Numbered from the stretch's first letter, positions 51,607 through 60,992 are shown. The stretch: DNA of 64,000 nucleotides from Pseudomonas turukhanskensis (GCF_027922365.1 NZ_BSFN01000008.1:180424-244423), one strand, 5' to 3'. Program-made: numbers and translations. The notes: generated by a model from the sequence alone, not told the origin.

Positions 51607-52938
51607 TTAAAACAAATTCTCTACTTGCTGCAGGATATCGCGGCGCATCAAACCGCTTTGCGCATGCAGGTCTACCAGGCTCTGCAGCATCAGCAATTTG
51701 CTATTGAGCAAGTCGCGGCGGGTGGTGAACAGCGTTTGTTGGGCATTGAGAATATCCACCGTTGAACGCTCGCCGGCCTGGTAGCCCTTCTCGGCAGATT
51801 TGAGCGCCCGCTCGTTAGAGTGTGCCGCCGTTTGGAGCGCCTTGGTACGGGCGAAGCCGCTGACCACGCCAAGGTAGCTGCGCTCGATGTCCTCGGAAAT
51901 CTGCCGTGCCTCATCGTCTAGCTGGCTTTGGGCGCTGGAGAGCGCGAACTGGGATTTGCGCGACGAGGCGACCACGCCACCGCCTGCGTAAAACGGCACA
52001 TCCAGAGACAGCCCCACATACGAACTGGACTGGTGGCGATAGTCGTCGGCGAGGTCATCGCGGTCGTTGCGGTTAAGCGAACCCACCAAGGCCAGCTGTG
52101 GGTAATTGCCGGCCTTTTGTATTTTCAGCTCGGCCTCGGCAACACTCACCGACTCGCGTCTGGCGGCCATACGTGGCCCGGCCAGGCGGGCCTGGTTTTG
52201 CCAGAACGCCAGGTCATCCTTGGCATTGAGTGGCGGATTGGGGGGCAGTTGCTCGTGCATGATCATGATGCTGCCGACGGTGCCGCCGATACGCCCGGCC
52301 AAGGCATGGCGAGCGGCGCGCAAGCGTGCCTCGGTTTCGATTTCCTGGGCCTTTACCAGGTCCAGCCGGGCTTGTGCCTCTTCGGTGTCGGTGATGGTGC
52401 CATCGCCAACCTCATAGAGTCGGCGGGTCTGTTTCACCAGGCCTTCGATAGCGATGCGTTGCTGCACACTCAGATTCAGCTCGTTTTCCTGGCGAGCGAC
52501 CTCGAAGTAAGCCTCGACCACGCGCGCAAACAGCCCCTGGAACGCATCGTCATAGGCCGATTCGCCAAGCCGGGTGCGCGCCTTTGACTGGGCGTAATAC
52601 GCCACTCGGGCCCGGTCATAGAGCACCTGGCGGGCGTTCAGGCTCAGCCCGGTGGTGGTGGATTTCGGGTCTTCATTGTTGCCATCCAGATCGCGGCCGC
52701 TGAGCTGGCGTGTGATGCCATGGCTGCCACTGGCGCTGATCTGAGGCAGCAGGCCGGCCAGGCCAATGTCCCGCTCCTGCTGGCTGGCCTGGTAGTCAAA
52801 GGTGGCGGTCTGGAAAGTCGGGTCGTGATACAGGGCGTTGTCATACGCATCCATCAGCGACAGCGGGGCGGGCTCCATCGCCTGAGCGGGCTGCAATGCC
52901 AAGAGGGCCAGCAGGGCAATCCCCATGCGCATGGTCAT
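51607..52938 (-). CDS. TolC-family outer membrane channel of a type I secretion system
   Basis: A 443-residue protein with signal peptide MRMGIALLALLALQPAQA. The duplicated outer-membrane efflux domain shows SLMDAYDNALYHDPTFQTATFDYQASQQERDIGLAGLLPQISASGS, the typical TolC start, and ERSTVDILNAQQTLFTTRRDLLNSKL near the end. This TolC subtype accompanies AprF/PrtF-like exporters. Overlap with the hlyD-like gene is four bases, so it is translated together with the rest of the exporter. Confidence 0.93.
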   Translation of the reverse strand: MTMRMGIALLALLALQPAQAMEPAPLSLMDAYDNALYHDPTFQTATFDYQASQQERDIGLAGLLPQISASGSHGITRQLSGRDLDGNNEDPKSTTTGLSLNARQVLYDRARVAYYAQSKARTRLGESAYDDAFQGLFARVVEAYFEVARQENELNLSVQQRIAIEGLVKQTRRLYEVGDGTITDTEEAQARLDLVKAQEIETEARLRAARHALAGRIGGTVGSIMIMHEQLPPNPPLNAKDDLAFWQNQARLAGPRMAARRESVSVAEAELKIQKAGNYPQLALVGSLNRNDRDDLADDYRHQSSSYVGLSLDVPFYAGGGVVASSRKSQFALSSAQSQLDDEARQISEDIERSYLGVVSGFARTKALQTAAHSNERALKSAEKGYQAGERSTVDILNAQQTLFTTRRDLLNSKLLMLQSLVDLHAQSGLMRRDILQQVENLF

Positions 52939-54263
52939 TCTTCCTTCAACGCGCCGCGTATGCGTTGTTCCAGCGGGCTCATCAGGTATTTAAGAAAAGT
53001 GCGCTGGCCGGTTTGCACCATGACTTCGGCCTGCATCCCGGGTTTGACTTCCAGGCCATGGGCCAGCAGACGGGCAACGGCTTCGGGGCCCACTTCCACT
53101 TCGACCGAGAAATAGGGCAGGTGGGTCTGTTCATCGAGTAACTGGTCGCCAGAGACAGTCAGCACCTTGCCCTCGACCACCGGCAGGGTGGAACTGTTCA
53201 GCGAGGAGAAGCGCAGGTTGACCGGCAGGCCGGTCTTCAAACGGTCGGCCACCAGGGGCTCGAACTTGGCTTTGATAATCCAGGCCGAGCCGAACGGTAC
53301 AATGTCCATCAGCCGTTGCGCCGCTGGAATAACCCCACCTTCGGTATGCACGGCAAGGCCGATCACCTGGCCTTCCACCGGCGAGCGAATGGCCGCGTTG
53401 CTAACCTCGAATTCGAGCGCCTTGATCCGCTCGGACAAGCTGGAGGCCTCGGCGGCGGTAGTGGCCAGCTGCGATTCGGCTTCAATGCGAAAGTTTTGCT
53501 GCAGTTGCAGGGTTTGCAACTTGATCTCGGTAATGGCCTGGCGGGTTTTACCGATATCGGCAACGCCGGAAGCCAACTGGGCGCTGAGCTGGGCGGAGTT
53601 ACGCTCGGCCTCGAACAGACGGTTACGCGGCACATAACCTTCGGCTGCCAGCTCACGCAGGCCGGCCAGCTCCTTGTGTTGGAACTCCAGCTGGGTTTCC
53701 AGGTGGCTCTTGATCTGGGTGTAGGCGATGAGCTGCTGCTGCAGTGACTCCGCCTGGTTTTGCATGATCTGCTGCCGGCCGACGAGCTCCGCGCGCCGTG
53801 TCTCGAACAGGTTGCTCTGCAGTTCCATGTTGCGTTTGGCGCGCGGGTCGTCGCGGCGGGCCAACAGGTCATCCGGCCACAGGATGTTGTCCAGGCCATA
53901 GCGCTCGGCACCCAGGCGGGCTTCGCTGCTGTAGGCGCTGAACCACTGACCCAGCGCGACTTCGAGCTGGGCCTGTGCCTGTACCGAGTTGAGCTGGATC
54001 AGCAGTTGCCCGGCTTTGACGTGGTCGCCCTCGCGCACCAGTATTTCGGTGACTGCGCCCCCCGTCAGGGCCTGCACGGTCTTGCGCTCACCGGCGACTA
54101 CCACGGTGCCCTGACCGGCCACACCTTGCGCCAGCGGCGCCAGGGCGGCCCACAGTAGAAAGCCGCCAAGACCAATGGCAATGACCACCAACCCCACCTT
54201 GGCGGTTTTGGCTGCGTCGCGGATATCGGCCGGCAGTGGATTCTTTATTGGGCTGGCAGGCAT
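52935..54263 (-). CDS. HlyD-family membrane fusion protein of a type I secretion system
   Basis: A 442-residue adaptor with one N-terminal membrane helix (KVGLVVIAIGLGGFLLWAAL), the lipoyl half-motifs GTVVVAGERKTVQALTGGAVTEILVREGDHVKAGQLL, a long coiled coil (residues about 110-290, ETRRAELVGRQQIMQNQAES then LQQQLIAYTQIKSHLETQL), and the beta-barrel end LRFSSLNSSTLPVVEGKVLTVSGDQL. It links the ABC exporter to TolC. I start at MPASPIKNPLPADIRD (54263), four bases after the exporter stop. The AprE/PrtE type is the best match. Confidence 0.93.
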   Translation of the reverse strand: MPASPIKNPLPADIRDAAKTAKVGLVVIAIGLGGFLLWAALAPLAQGVAGQGTVVVAGERKTVQALTGGAVTEILVREGDHVKAGQLLIQLNSVQAQAQLEVALGQWFSAYSSEARLGAERYGLDNILWPDDLLARRDDPRAKRNMELQSNLFETRRAELVGRQQIMQNQAESLQQQLIAYTQIKSHLETQLEFQHKELAGLRELAAEGYVPRNRLFEAERNSAQLSAQLASGVADIGKTRQAITEIKLQTLQLQQNFRIEAESQLATTAAEASSLSERIKALEFEVSNAAIRSPVEGQVIGLAVHTEGGVIPAAQRLMDIVPFGSAWIIKAKFEPLVADRLKTGLPVNLRFSSLNSSTLPVVEGKVLTVSGDQLLDEQTHLPYFSVEVEVGPEAVARLLAHGLEVKPGMQAEVMVQTGQRTFLKYLMSPLEQRIRGALKEE

Positions 54264-54267
54264 GGAC

Positions 54268-55986
54268 TCAGATCGTTTGGGCGCTTGGTGCGCCTGTAGG
54301 TGGTGTGGCTGGGAGCAGGGCCTTGAGCACCTGATCACGCGGGCCAAATAGTTTTTGCATGCCTTCTTGCAGTACCAGCAGCTTGTCGACCGCGGCGAGC
54401 ACATTGGGCCGGTGGGTGACCAGCACAACGGTGCAACCACTGTCGCGCAGCGTGCTGATAGCCGTAACCAGAGCACTTTCGCCTGCATCGTCGAGGTTGG
54501 AGTTGGGCTCGTCCAGCACAATCAACGGGGGCTTGCCATACAACGCACGGGCCAAGGCGATACGCTGTTTCTGGCCGCCTGACAGGCCTACGCCGCCGGG
54601 CCCCAAGGGCGTGTCGTAACCCTGCGGGAAGCGCAGCACCATCTGGTGGATACCGGCGAGGGTGGCGGCCTCGATGACCTTGGCTGAGTCGGTTTCGCCA
54701 AAGCGGGCGATATTCTCGGCGATGGTGCCGTCGAACAGTTCGATGTCCTGCGGCAGGTAGCCCAGATGCTGGCCCAGGTCTTCGGCATCCCACTGGCTAA
54801 CCTCGGCACCGTCGAAGCGTACCGAGCCATGGCTACATGGCCAGACGCCGACCATGGCGCGGGCCAGCGAAGATTTCCCCGAGGCGCTCGGGCCGATGAT
54901 TGCCAGCACCTCGCCCTTGTTCAGCGCAAAGTCGATGCCGTTTACGGAAGGGCGTTTGCTGCCTGGAGGCGTGACCACCAGGCGTTCGATACGCACGGCG
55001 CCACTGGGCGCCGGCAGCGCCATACGCTGAGCTTTGCGCGGGAACTCATCGAGCAATTTGCACAGACGCTGGTAGCTGGCCTTGGCGCTGTCCAGCTGCT
55101 TCCAAGAACTGATGGCTTGTTCGGCAGGCTGCATGGCTTTGCTGATCAAAAAGCCGGCCGCCATCATCACGCCGCCGGAAATCTTGCCGTCCAGAATCAG
55201 CAGCATGGCCAGCCCCATCGCCAGCGACTGCCAGGCGGTACGTACCAGGCGCGTTACGGCGGATATCTGGGCGGCCTTGTCGCTTGCCGTGCTTTGCGCG
55301 CCGATCAGCCGCTGCTGCATGTTCGCCCAGCGGCGTTGCAGGTTGCCGAGCATGCCCATGGCCTGAATGACTTCGGCGTTCTGCAGGGTGCTGTTGACGT
55401 ATTTGGCCGACATCACGGAAATCTGATTGGCCTCGGCCAGGCCTTTGCGAGTGGCGTGCTCGTTCCACAACGCCAGGCCAAACAGAATCAGGGCGCCCAG
55501 CAGCGTGAACAACCCAAGCCAGGGATGCAACAAGGCGGTGACGATAAGGAAAATCGGCATCCACGGCAGATCAAGCAAGGCAATCAACGAGGAGCCGGTA
55601 AGGAACTGGCGAATGACGTTGAGATCGCTGAGCACCTGGGCGGGGTTGGCGTTGTGTTCCTTGAGGCTTTTTTGGAACGCCACGCCAAACAAGCGCTCGC
55701 CCAGGTCGAGGTCGATGCCGACGCTCATGCGGATCATCACCTGGCCGCGGATCCACTCCACGATCGAACTCAGCACAAACAGGCCGAGGGCAAGCAGGGT
55801 CAGCAGGAGCAGTGTGGTCTCGTTGCGGCTGGCCATGACGCGGTCGAAGACCTGCATCATGTAGATCGCCGGCACCACCGTCAGCAGGTTGATCACTCCA
55901 CTGAACAAGGCTATGACCCAGAACAGGCTGCGGTAGCGCAGCAGGGCCGCGTCGATGTCACGGGTGGGGTCAAGGCGTAGGCGCAT
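54268..55986 (-). CDS. Type I secretion ABC exporter (PrtD/AprD-like permease-ATPase)
   Basis: A 572-residue half transporter without a peptidase (C39) domain, so it reads a C-terminal signal. The membrane part opens with RYRSLFWVIALFSGVINLLTVVPAIYMMQVFDRVMASRNETTLLLLT, typical of PrtD. The ATPase has Walker A GPSASGKSS (about residue 360), the Q-loop LGYLPQDIELFDGTIAENIARF, signature LSGGQKQR, Walker B PLIVLDEPNSNLD and H-loop VTHRP. It heads the four-gene operon exporter-hlyD-tolC-methyltransferase and is the only such exporter in the window, hence the likely route for the 5588-residue protein. Confidence 0.94.
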   Translation of the reverse strand: MRLRLDPTRDIDAALLRYRSLFWVIALFSGVINLLTVVPAIYMMQVFDRVMASRNETTLLLLTLLALGLFVLSSIVEWIRGQVMIRMSVGIDLDLGERLFGVAFQKSLKEHNANPAQVLSDLNVIRQFLTGSSLIALLDLPWMPIFLIVTALLHPWLGLFTLLGALILFGLALWNEHATRKGLAEANQISVMSAKYVNSTLQNAEVIQAMGMLGNLQRRWANMQQRLIGAQSTASDKAAQISAVTRLVRTAWQSLAMGLAMLLILDGKISGGVMMAAGFLISKAMQPAEQAISSWKQLDSAKASYQRLCKLLDEFPRKAQRMALPAPSGAVRIERLVVTPPGSKRPSVNGIDFALNKGEVLAIIGPSASGKSSLARAMVGVWPCSHGSVRFDGAEVSQWDAEDLGQHLGYLPQDIELFDGTIAENIARFGETDSAKVIEAATLAGIHQMVLRFPQGYDTPLGPGGVGLSGGQKQRIALARALYGKPPLIVLDEPNSNLDDAGESALVTAISTLRDSGCTVVLVTHRPNVLAAVDKLLVLQEGMQKLFGPRDQVLKALLPATPPTGAPSAQTI

Positions 55987-56350
55987 AGGGTCGGCAGTTT
56001 TCCAACGAGTCGCGGCATCATGCCACTATCGAGATGACTTGGCATCCTGTCTCTGGGTAGCCAACAGCGCCCGTTTCAAGCGGCCGCCGAGTTGTTACGC
56101 GCTACCTAATCTAGAGGAAAAACAGGGGTGCTTTGTGATAGCGTTCGCGGCCCTCGTCGGGCTGTCTGCGGGCGTGGGTAACGCCTGACACTTCGCTGCC
56201 GGGACTCTTCAAGCGCATACAGCGCGGCGCAGGCCAAAGGCTTAATTGGATGCTAACTTGCATGTAGTCTGGCAAGGCGAAGCGTAGGACTATTCGCTGA
56301 GTCTAGCCCAACGTGTTACGCCTCACTTACCTTCTATCTAGAGAAACGTC
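55987..56350. other. Divergent promoter region between the exporter operon and a binding-protein gene
   Basis: The 364-bp gap must contain promoters in both directions, but I see no box pair that convinces me and no notable palindrome. A short plus-strand frame (55955-56188) has no ribosome site. Confidence 0.4.
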
Positions 56351-57106
56351 ATGTTCAAACGCCTGCTGCTTGCGCTGGCAAGCACCGTTATGGTGCTCGC
56401 TGGCAGTGCTCGTGCTGAAGTAGACCCGGATTACAGCGTTGTGCTGCTTACCGAAAACTTCCCTCCTTACAACATGGCCATCAACGGCAAGAACTTCGCT
56501 CAGGAAGACAACATCGACGGCATCGCCGTGGATATCGTCAAAGAGATGTTCAAGCGTGCCGGCATCAAATACAGCCTGACCCTGCGCTTCCCCTGGGACC
56601 GTATCTACAAGCTGGCCCTGGAGAAACCCGGCTACGGCGTGTTCGTCACCGCCCGTTTGCCTGAGCGCGAGCAGTCGTTCAAGTGGGTCGGCCCGATTGG
56701 CCCGGATGACTGGATCATGTTGGCCAAGGCCGATAGCCCCATCGTCCTCACCAGTCTCGACGATGCCAAGAAGTACAACGTAGGTGCGTACAAAGGTGAC
56801 GCCATCGCCGAGTACCTTACCGAGCACAAGCTCGAGCCTGTTACCGCACTACGCGATCAGGAAAACGCGCAGAAATTGCGCGACGGGCAAATCGATCTGT
56901 GGGCCACCGGCGACCCCGCTGGCCGCTATCTGGCCAAGCAGGAAGGCGTGACCGGTCTCAAAACTGTGCTGCGTTTCAACAAAGCGCAGCTGTACCTGGC
57001 CCTCAACAAGGAAACCCCCGACGAGGTGGTACAGAAGCTGCAGGGTGCATTGGACAAGATGCGAAGTGAGGGTTTCGTCGACGAAATCCTCAATAGCTAT
57101 CTGTAG
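56351..57106 (+). CDS. Orphan family-3 periplasmic solute-binding protein
   Basis: A 251-residue protein with signal peptide MFKRLLLALASTVMVLAGSA/RA-E. The mature part (VVLLTENFPPYNMAINGKNF, DGIAVDIVKEMFKRAGI, YKLALEKPGYGVFVTARLPERE, AYKGDAIAEYLTEHKLEPVTALRDQENAQKL) is the SBP_bac_3 fold used for polar amino acids. There are no permease or ATPase genes nearby. It is followed 256 bp later by a close paralogue. Orphan SBPs of this type can be sensors or share a transporter encoded elsewhere. The gap 57107-57362 holds nothing recognisable. Confidence 0.85.
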   Translation: MFKRLLLALASTVMVLAGSARAEVDPDYSVVLLTENFPPYNMAINGKNFAQEDNIDGIAVDIVKEMFKRAGIKYSLTLRFPWDRIYKLALEKPGYGVFVTARLPEREQSFKWVGPIGPDDWIMLAKADSPIVLTSLDDAKKYNVGAYKGDAIAEYLTEHKLEPVTALRDQENAQKLRDGQIDLWATGDPAGRYLAKQEGVTGLKTVLRFNKAQLYLALNKETPDEVVQKLQGALDKMRSEGFVDEILNSYL

Positions 57107-57362
57107 GATCAAGCTGGCTGTGGCAGCTCCTGTTTACGCAGGGCTGCCCGGTCGAGCGTTCCAGATGCAACTTAGGCAACCCAAGAAAAAGAGCACGGCG
57201 ATGCGCGCCACAAGCCCGCATTGTGCCGACCTATATGCTCGATTCCTGCCCTACAGCGAACGGCGGCCTTACCTGCCGCGTGCCGATTTCTTGCATGCAC
57301 AGGTGAGCGTTTAGCTATTGAGTTCTGGGCTGGGTCGATGCGATCGCAGACAGGACAAAATC

Positions 57363-58121
57363 ATGCTGAAAGTGTTTACCCGTTCGTTGTTGCTGGGCCT
57401 GGCACTGGCTGCCAGCAGTGTGGCCCACGCCGAGTTGCCGTATGGGTACAAGGTGGTGCTGCTCACCGAAAACTTCCCGCCCTTCAACATGTCCGTCGAC
57501 GACAAGAACTTTGCCCGTGACGATGGCATCGACGGTATCAGTGCCGAGATTGTGCGCGAGATGTTCAAGCGCGCCGGCATCGAATACACCCTGAGTCTGC
57601 GTTTCCCCTGGGACCGCCTGTACAAGCTGACCCTCGACAAGCCCAACTACGGGCTGTTCTCCACCACCTACACCGAAGAGCGCAAACCCCTGTTCAAGTG
57701 GGTTGGCCCGCTGGCGAAAACCGGCTGGGTGCTGCTGGCCAAACCCGGTAGCACCCTCAAAGTCAGCACCCTCAAGGAAGCGAGCAAATACACCGTGGGC
57801 GCGTATAAGAACGACGCTGTCAGCCAGCATCTGGAAAGCCAGGGCATGGCCCCGGTAAACGCCCTGCGTGACCAGGAAAACGTCAGCAAGCTGATGGAAG
57901 GCAAGATCGACCTGTGGGCCACCACCGACCCGGTGGGGCGTTACCTGGCCAAGCAGGAAGGCGTAAGCGGGCTGACCACGGCCCTGCGCTTCAACGACGC
58001 GCAGCTTTACCTGGCCTTGAACGTGGATACCCCGGATGAAGTGGTTCAGCGCCTGCAAAAGGCCCTGGATGAAATGCGCGCCGATGGGTATGTCGAGGAA
58101 GTGACCAACAATTACCTGTAA
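57363..58121 (+). CDS. Orphan family-3 periplasmic solute-binding protein, paralogue of the preceding gene
   Basis: A 252-residue protein with signal peptide MLKVFTRSLLLGLALAASSV/AHA-E. Aligned by eye it shares well over half of its residues with the upstream gene (TENFPPFNMSVDDKNFARDDGIDGI against TENFPPYNMAINGKNFAQEDNIDGI; LRFPWDRLYKLTLDKPNYGLF against LRFPWDRIYKLALEKPGYGVF), so the pair arose by tandem duplication. The ligand-facing region differs around TTYTEERKPLFKW, which may mean a different ligand. A strong terminator ends the pair. Confidence 0.85.
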   Translation: MLKVFTRSLLLGLALAASSVAHAELPYGYKVVLLTENFPPFNMSVDDKNFARDDGIDGISAEIVREMFKRAGIEYTLSLRFPWDRLYKLTLDKPNYGLFSTTYTEERKPLFKWVGPLAKTGWVLLAKPGSTLKVSTLKEASKYTVGAYKNDAVSQHLESQGMAPVNALRDQENVSKLMEGKIDLWATTDPVGRYLAKQEGVSGLTTALRFNDAQLYLALNVDTPDEVVQRLQKALDEMRADGYVEEVTNNYL

Positions 58122-58124
58122 ACA

Positions 58125-58157
58125 AAAAAGCCAAGCCCCTCGGGGGCTTGGCTTTTT
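58125..58157. terminator. Intrinsic terminator behind the orphan binding proteins
   Basis: AAAAAGCCAAGCCCC, loop TCG, GGGGCTTGGCTTTTT; a stem of up to 14 bp with a T-run on both strands. It can serve the plus-strand binding proteins and the minus-strand ctpA. Confidence 0.93.
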
Positions 58158-58161
58158 GCTG

Positions 58162-58230
58162 TTGTAGGGTGTGCTACGCGCACCAAGCGATCTATCCGCA
58201 ACCGCCCTGGTGCGCGGAGCACACCCTACG
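58162..58230. repeat. Dispersed palindromic repeat, copy 2
   Basis: Starts TTGTAGGGTGTGCTACGCGC and ends GCGCGGAGCACACCCTACG. It lies between the terminator and the end of ctpA; here the ctpA stop codon is TAA ten bases beyond the repeat, so this copy does not supply the stop. Confidence 0.85.
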
Positions 58231-58239
58231 AAGCGCGAT

Positions 58240-59571
58240 TTACTCGCTACGCGTAACGTTCAACCCCTTCAACAAACTCAGCGCCTGGCTCAACTGGAAG
58301 TCCTGATCCTGCAGGTTGGCTTTGCCGCTCGCAGCTTTCAGCTCGCTGCTGGTTTTGTCTTTGCCGCCGTTGCCGTTGCCCAAATGACCAACCAGGTCGG
58401 CTTCCTTGTAGCTTTCGCCGTCGTCTTCGCGGGTGATTTTGGCGCGCGCCACTTCGATGTCCGGCACGATGCCCTGGGCCTGAATCGAGCGGCCGTTGGG
58501 CGTGTAGTACAGCGCGGTGGTGATTTTCAGGGCGCGGTCGTTGCTCAGCGGCAGCACGGTTTGCACCGAGCCTTTGCCGAAGCTATTGGTGCCCATGAGA
58601 ATGCCGCGTTTCTGGTCTTGCAGAGCACCGGCCACAATCTCCGACGCCGAGGCGCTGCCGCCGTTGATCAGCACCACCAATGGCACGCCTTCGCTGGCAT
58701 CGGCCGGGTCGGCAGAGAAGCGCAGTTCGGAGTTGGCGATACGGCCTTTGGTGTACACGATCAGGCCTTTGGTGAGGAAGTGGTCAGACACTTCCACCGC
58801 CGCCTGCAGCACGCCGCCGGGGTTGTTGCGCAAGTCGAGCACCAGGCCGCGCAGTTTTTTACCGCCGTTGTCTTTCTTCAGTTTGGCCAGCGCCTTGCCG
58901 ACTTCGTCGCCGCTGTTCACCTGGAACTGGGTAATGCGCAGGTAGCCGTAGCCCGGTTCGAGGGTCTGGCTCTTCACGCTCTTGACCTTGATGACCGCGC
59001 GCGTCAGTTGCACGTCGAACGGGTCGCCGCCGTCGCGCACCAGGGTCAGATTGATTTTCTCGCCAGCCTTGCCGCGCATCTTGTCCACGGCTTCCATCAT
59101 CGACAGGCCCTTGGTGGGCTCGCCGTTGATTTTCACAATCAGGTCGCCCGGCTGAATGCCGGCTTTGGAGGCCGGAGTGTCGTCGATGGGCGAAACCACT
59201 TTGACGAAGCCATCTTCCAGGCCCACTTCAATGCCCAGGCCGCCAAATTCGCCGCTGGTGCTTTCCTGCAGTTCAGCGAAGTCTTCCGGGCCGAGGTACG
59301 CCGAGTGCGGGTCGAGGTTGCTGAGCATGCCTTTGATGGCATTTTCCAGCAGGGTTTTGTCGTCGACCGGTTCCACGTAGGCCGCTTTGATGCGGTCCAG
59401 CACTTCGGCGAAGGTGCGCAGTTCATCCAGCGGCAGCGGCGCCTTGGCGGTGGCAGGCGAGCTGGCCGGCACCGTGGTCGTTTCGACGTCGGTGGCGGCG
59501 TGCAGGAGCGGGGCGCCGAGCGCCAGCGCGATAGCCAGGGCCAGGGAATTAAGGCGAGACAAATGCGGCAT
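58240..59571 (-). CDS. ctpA: Carboxyl-terminal processing protease (S41 family)
   Basis: A 443-residue periplasmic serine protease. Signal peptide MPHLSRLNSLALAIALALGA-PLLHA-A; ELRTFAEVLDRIKAAYVEP precedes the PDZ domain (GIEVGLEDGFVKVVSPIDDTPASKAGIQPGDLI). The catalytic Ser is in NGGSASASEIVAGALQD and the Lys in TNSFGKGSVQTVLPL. C-terminal processing proteases cleave tails of envelope proteins such as murein endopeptidases. It lies 34 bp after envC on the same strand, a conserved pairing of cell-wall functions. Confidence 0.95.
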   Translation of the reverse strand: MPHLSRLNSLALAIALALGAPLLHAATDVETTTVPASSPATAKAPLPLDELRTFAEVLDRIKAAYVEPVDDKTLLENAIKGMLSNLDPHSAYLGPEDFAELQESTSGEFGGLGIEVGLEDGFVKVVSPIDDTPASKAGIQPGDLIVKINGEPTKGLSMMEAVDKMRGKAGEKINLTLVRDGGDPFDVQLTRAVIKVKSVKSQTLEPGYGYLRITQFQVNSGDEVGKALAKLKKDNGGKKLRGLVLDLRNNPGGVLQAAVEVSDHFLTKGLIVYTKGRIANSELRFSADPADASEGVPLVVLINGGSASASEIVAGALQDQKRGILMGTNSFGKGSVQTVLPLSNDRALKITTALYYTPNGRSIQAQGIVPDIEVARAKITREDDGESYKEADLVGHLGNGNGGKDKTSSELKAASGKANLQDQDFQLSQALSLLKGLNVTRSE

Positions 59572-59605
59572 ATCGAACAAGCTCCACTATTAAGAGGTAC
59601 TGGGC

Positions 59606-60880
59606 CTATCCCTGCGCCCGACACCATTGCGCGGGGTCGCTGGGGCGGCCCTGCTGACGAATCGCAAAATACAGCGCGGGTGTCTCTTGCCCGCCGCTGG
59701 TACCGACCGTTGCAATCGGTTCGCCAGCTTTGACAATGTCACCCGCGTCTTTCAATAAGCTTTGGTTGTGCCCGTACAGGCTGAGGTAACCGTTGCCATG
59801 GTCGAGAATCACCAACAGCCCTGAACCGCGCAACCAGTCGGCAAATACTACCCGCCCACCACTCACCGCACGCACCTGACTGCCGGCAGCGGCGCCAATT
59901 AATACGCCGTCCCATGTTGTACGAGCGTCGTCGCCGCGTTGGGTTCCATATCGCGCCACGATGCGGCCATTGACTGGCCACGGCAATTTGCCCCGGCTGC
60001 TGGCAAATGCACCGCTGTAGGCCGCACCATCGCTGGAAACCACCGGGCCGCTGGCGGCAGCGGCAGGTTTTTGCCCAGGGCTTGCGCGGCGATTGGCTAA
60101 CGCCAGTTGCTCTTGTTCCTGCGCACGCTTGCGCGCTTCTTCGGCGGCCTTGGCTTCGCGGGCCTGACGCGCCAGGGTTTCTTCGATGGTTTTCAGCACA
60201 TTGCCCAGCGCGGCTTGTTCCTGCTGGCGGGCCTTGAGTTTCTGGTCGCTGCTTTTCGATTCGCTGTTGAGCTTGGCCAGGGCCTGCTGGCGCTCTTTGC
60301 GCACTTGTGCGAGCTGGTCGCGACGTTGGTCGAGGGCGCCTTTGCGCTGGTCGAGCTGGGCCTTTTCCGCAGCGCTTTCACGCTCGACGTTGGCCAGTTG
60401 GCGCAGGGTTTCGTTAAAGGTATTGAGTTGTTCGAGGCGGGCTTGGCTGACGTAGTCGTAGTAGGTGAGGGTGCGGGCAAATTTTTCCGGGTTTTGCTGG
60501 TTGAGCAACAGCTTCAAGTATTCCTGTCGCCCGCTCTGGTAGGCCGCCCTGGCCTGGATACCGATCAGCCTCTGCTGTTCGATACGCGCACCCTCAAGTT
60601 TTTTTTTCTCACCATCGAGACGCTGGATCTCGGATTCACTGTCCTTGAGCTGCTGCTCAAGGGTTTTGATCTGTTTCTCCAGATCGCCCATTTCCGTTTC
60701 TGTGCCGCGCAGTTGCTTCTGAATGCCGGACTTGTCCGCTTCGATTTTCTGCAGCAGCTTTTTCAGCTCGGCGACGTCTTGCTGGGCAGCGTCGAGCTGC
60801 TTTTGCGCGTCCGCGCGCTCGTCGGCCATGGCAGGAATCAGCAGGCAAGCAAGAACAATGGCAGTCAGGGTGCGAAGCAT
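59606..60880 (-). CDS. envC: Murein hydrolase activator EnvC
   Basis: A 424-residue periplasmic protein: signal peptide MLRTLTAIVLACLLIPAMA, long coiled coil (residues 20-260, ADAQKQLDAAQQDVAELKKLL, then QQRKG-type heptads), and a degenerate LytM domain at the end (GRIVARYGTQRGDDARTTWDG, DHGNGYLSLYGHNQSLLKDAGD, IATVGTSGGQETPALYFAIR). The LytM site lacks the full set of zinc ligands, as in EnvC, so it activates amidases rather than cutting. ctpA follows. I start at 60880; an upstream extension of 59 codons runs through a dispersed repeat. Confidence 0.93.
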   Translation of the reverse strand: MLRTLTAIVLACLLIPAMADERADAQKQLDAAQQDVAELKKLLQKIEADKSGIQKQLRGTETEMGDLEKQIKTLEQQLKDSESEIQRLDGEKKKLEGARIEQQRLIGIQARAAYQSGRQEYLKLLLNQQNPEKFARTLTYYDYVSQARLEQLNTFNETLRQLANVERESAAEKAQLDQRKGALDQRRDQLAQVRKERQQALAKLNSESKSSDQKLKARQQEQAALGNVLKTIEETLARQAREAKAAEEARKRAQEQEQLALANRRASPGQKPAAAASGPVVSSDGAAYSGAFASSRGKLPWPVNGRIVARYGTQRGDDARTTWDGVLIGAAAGSQVRAVSGGRVVFADWLRGSGLLVILDHGNGYLSLYGHNQSLLKDAGDIVKAGEPIATVGTSGGQETPALYFAIRQQGRPSDPAQWCRAQG

Positions 60881-60992
60881 GGGGCGGGCGATACCGGGAT
60901 GAAGACGGCCTAGTATGCCCGCGGTGCGCAGCAAAAAAAACGTCCGCGCCACACTGCTGAGATAAATGTCGGCACGCCCGGGTAAACTTCTT

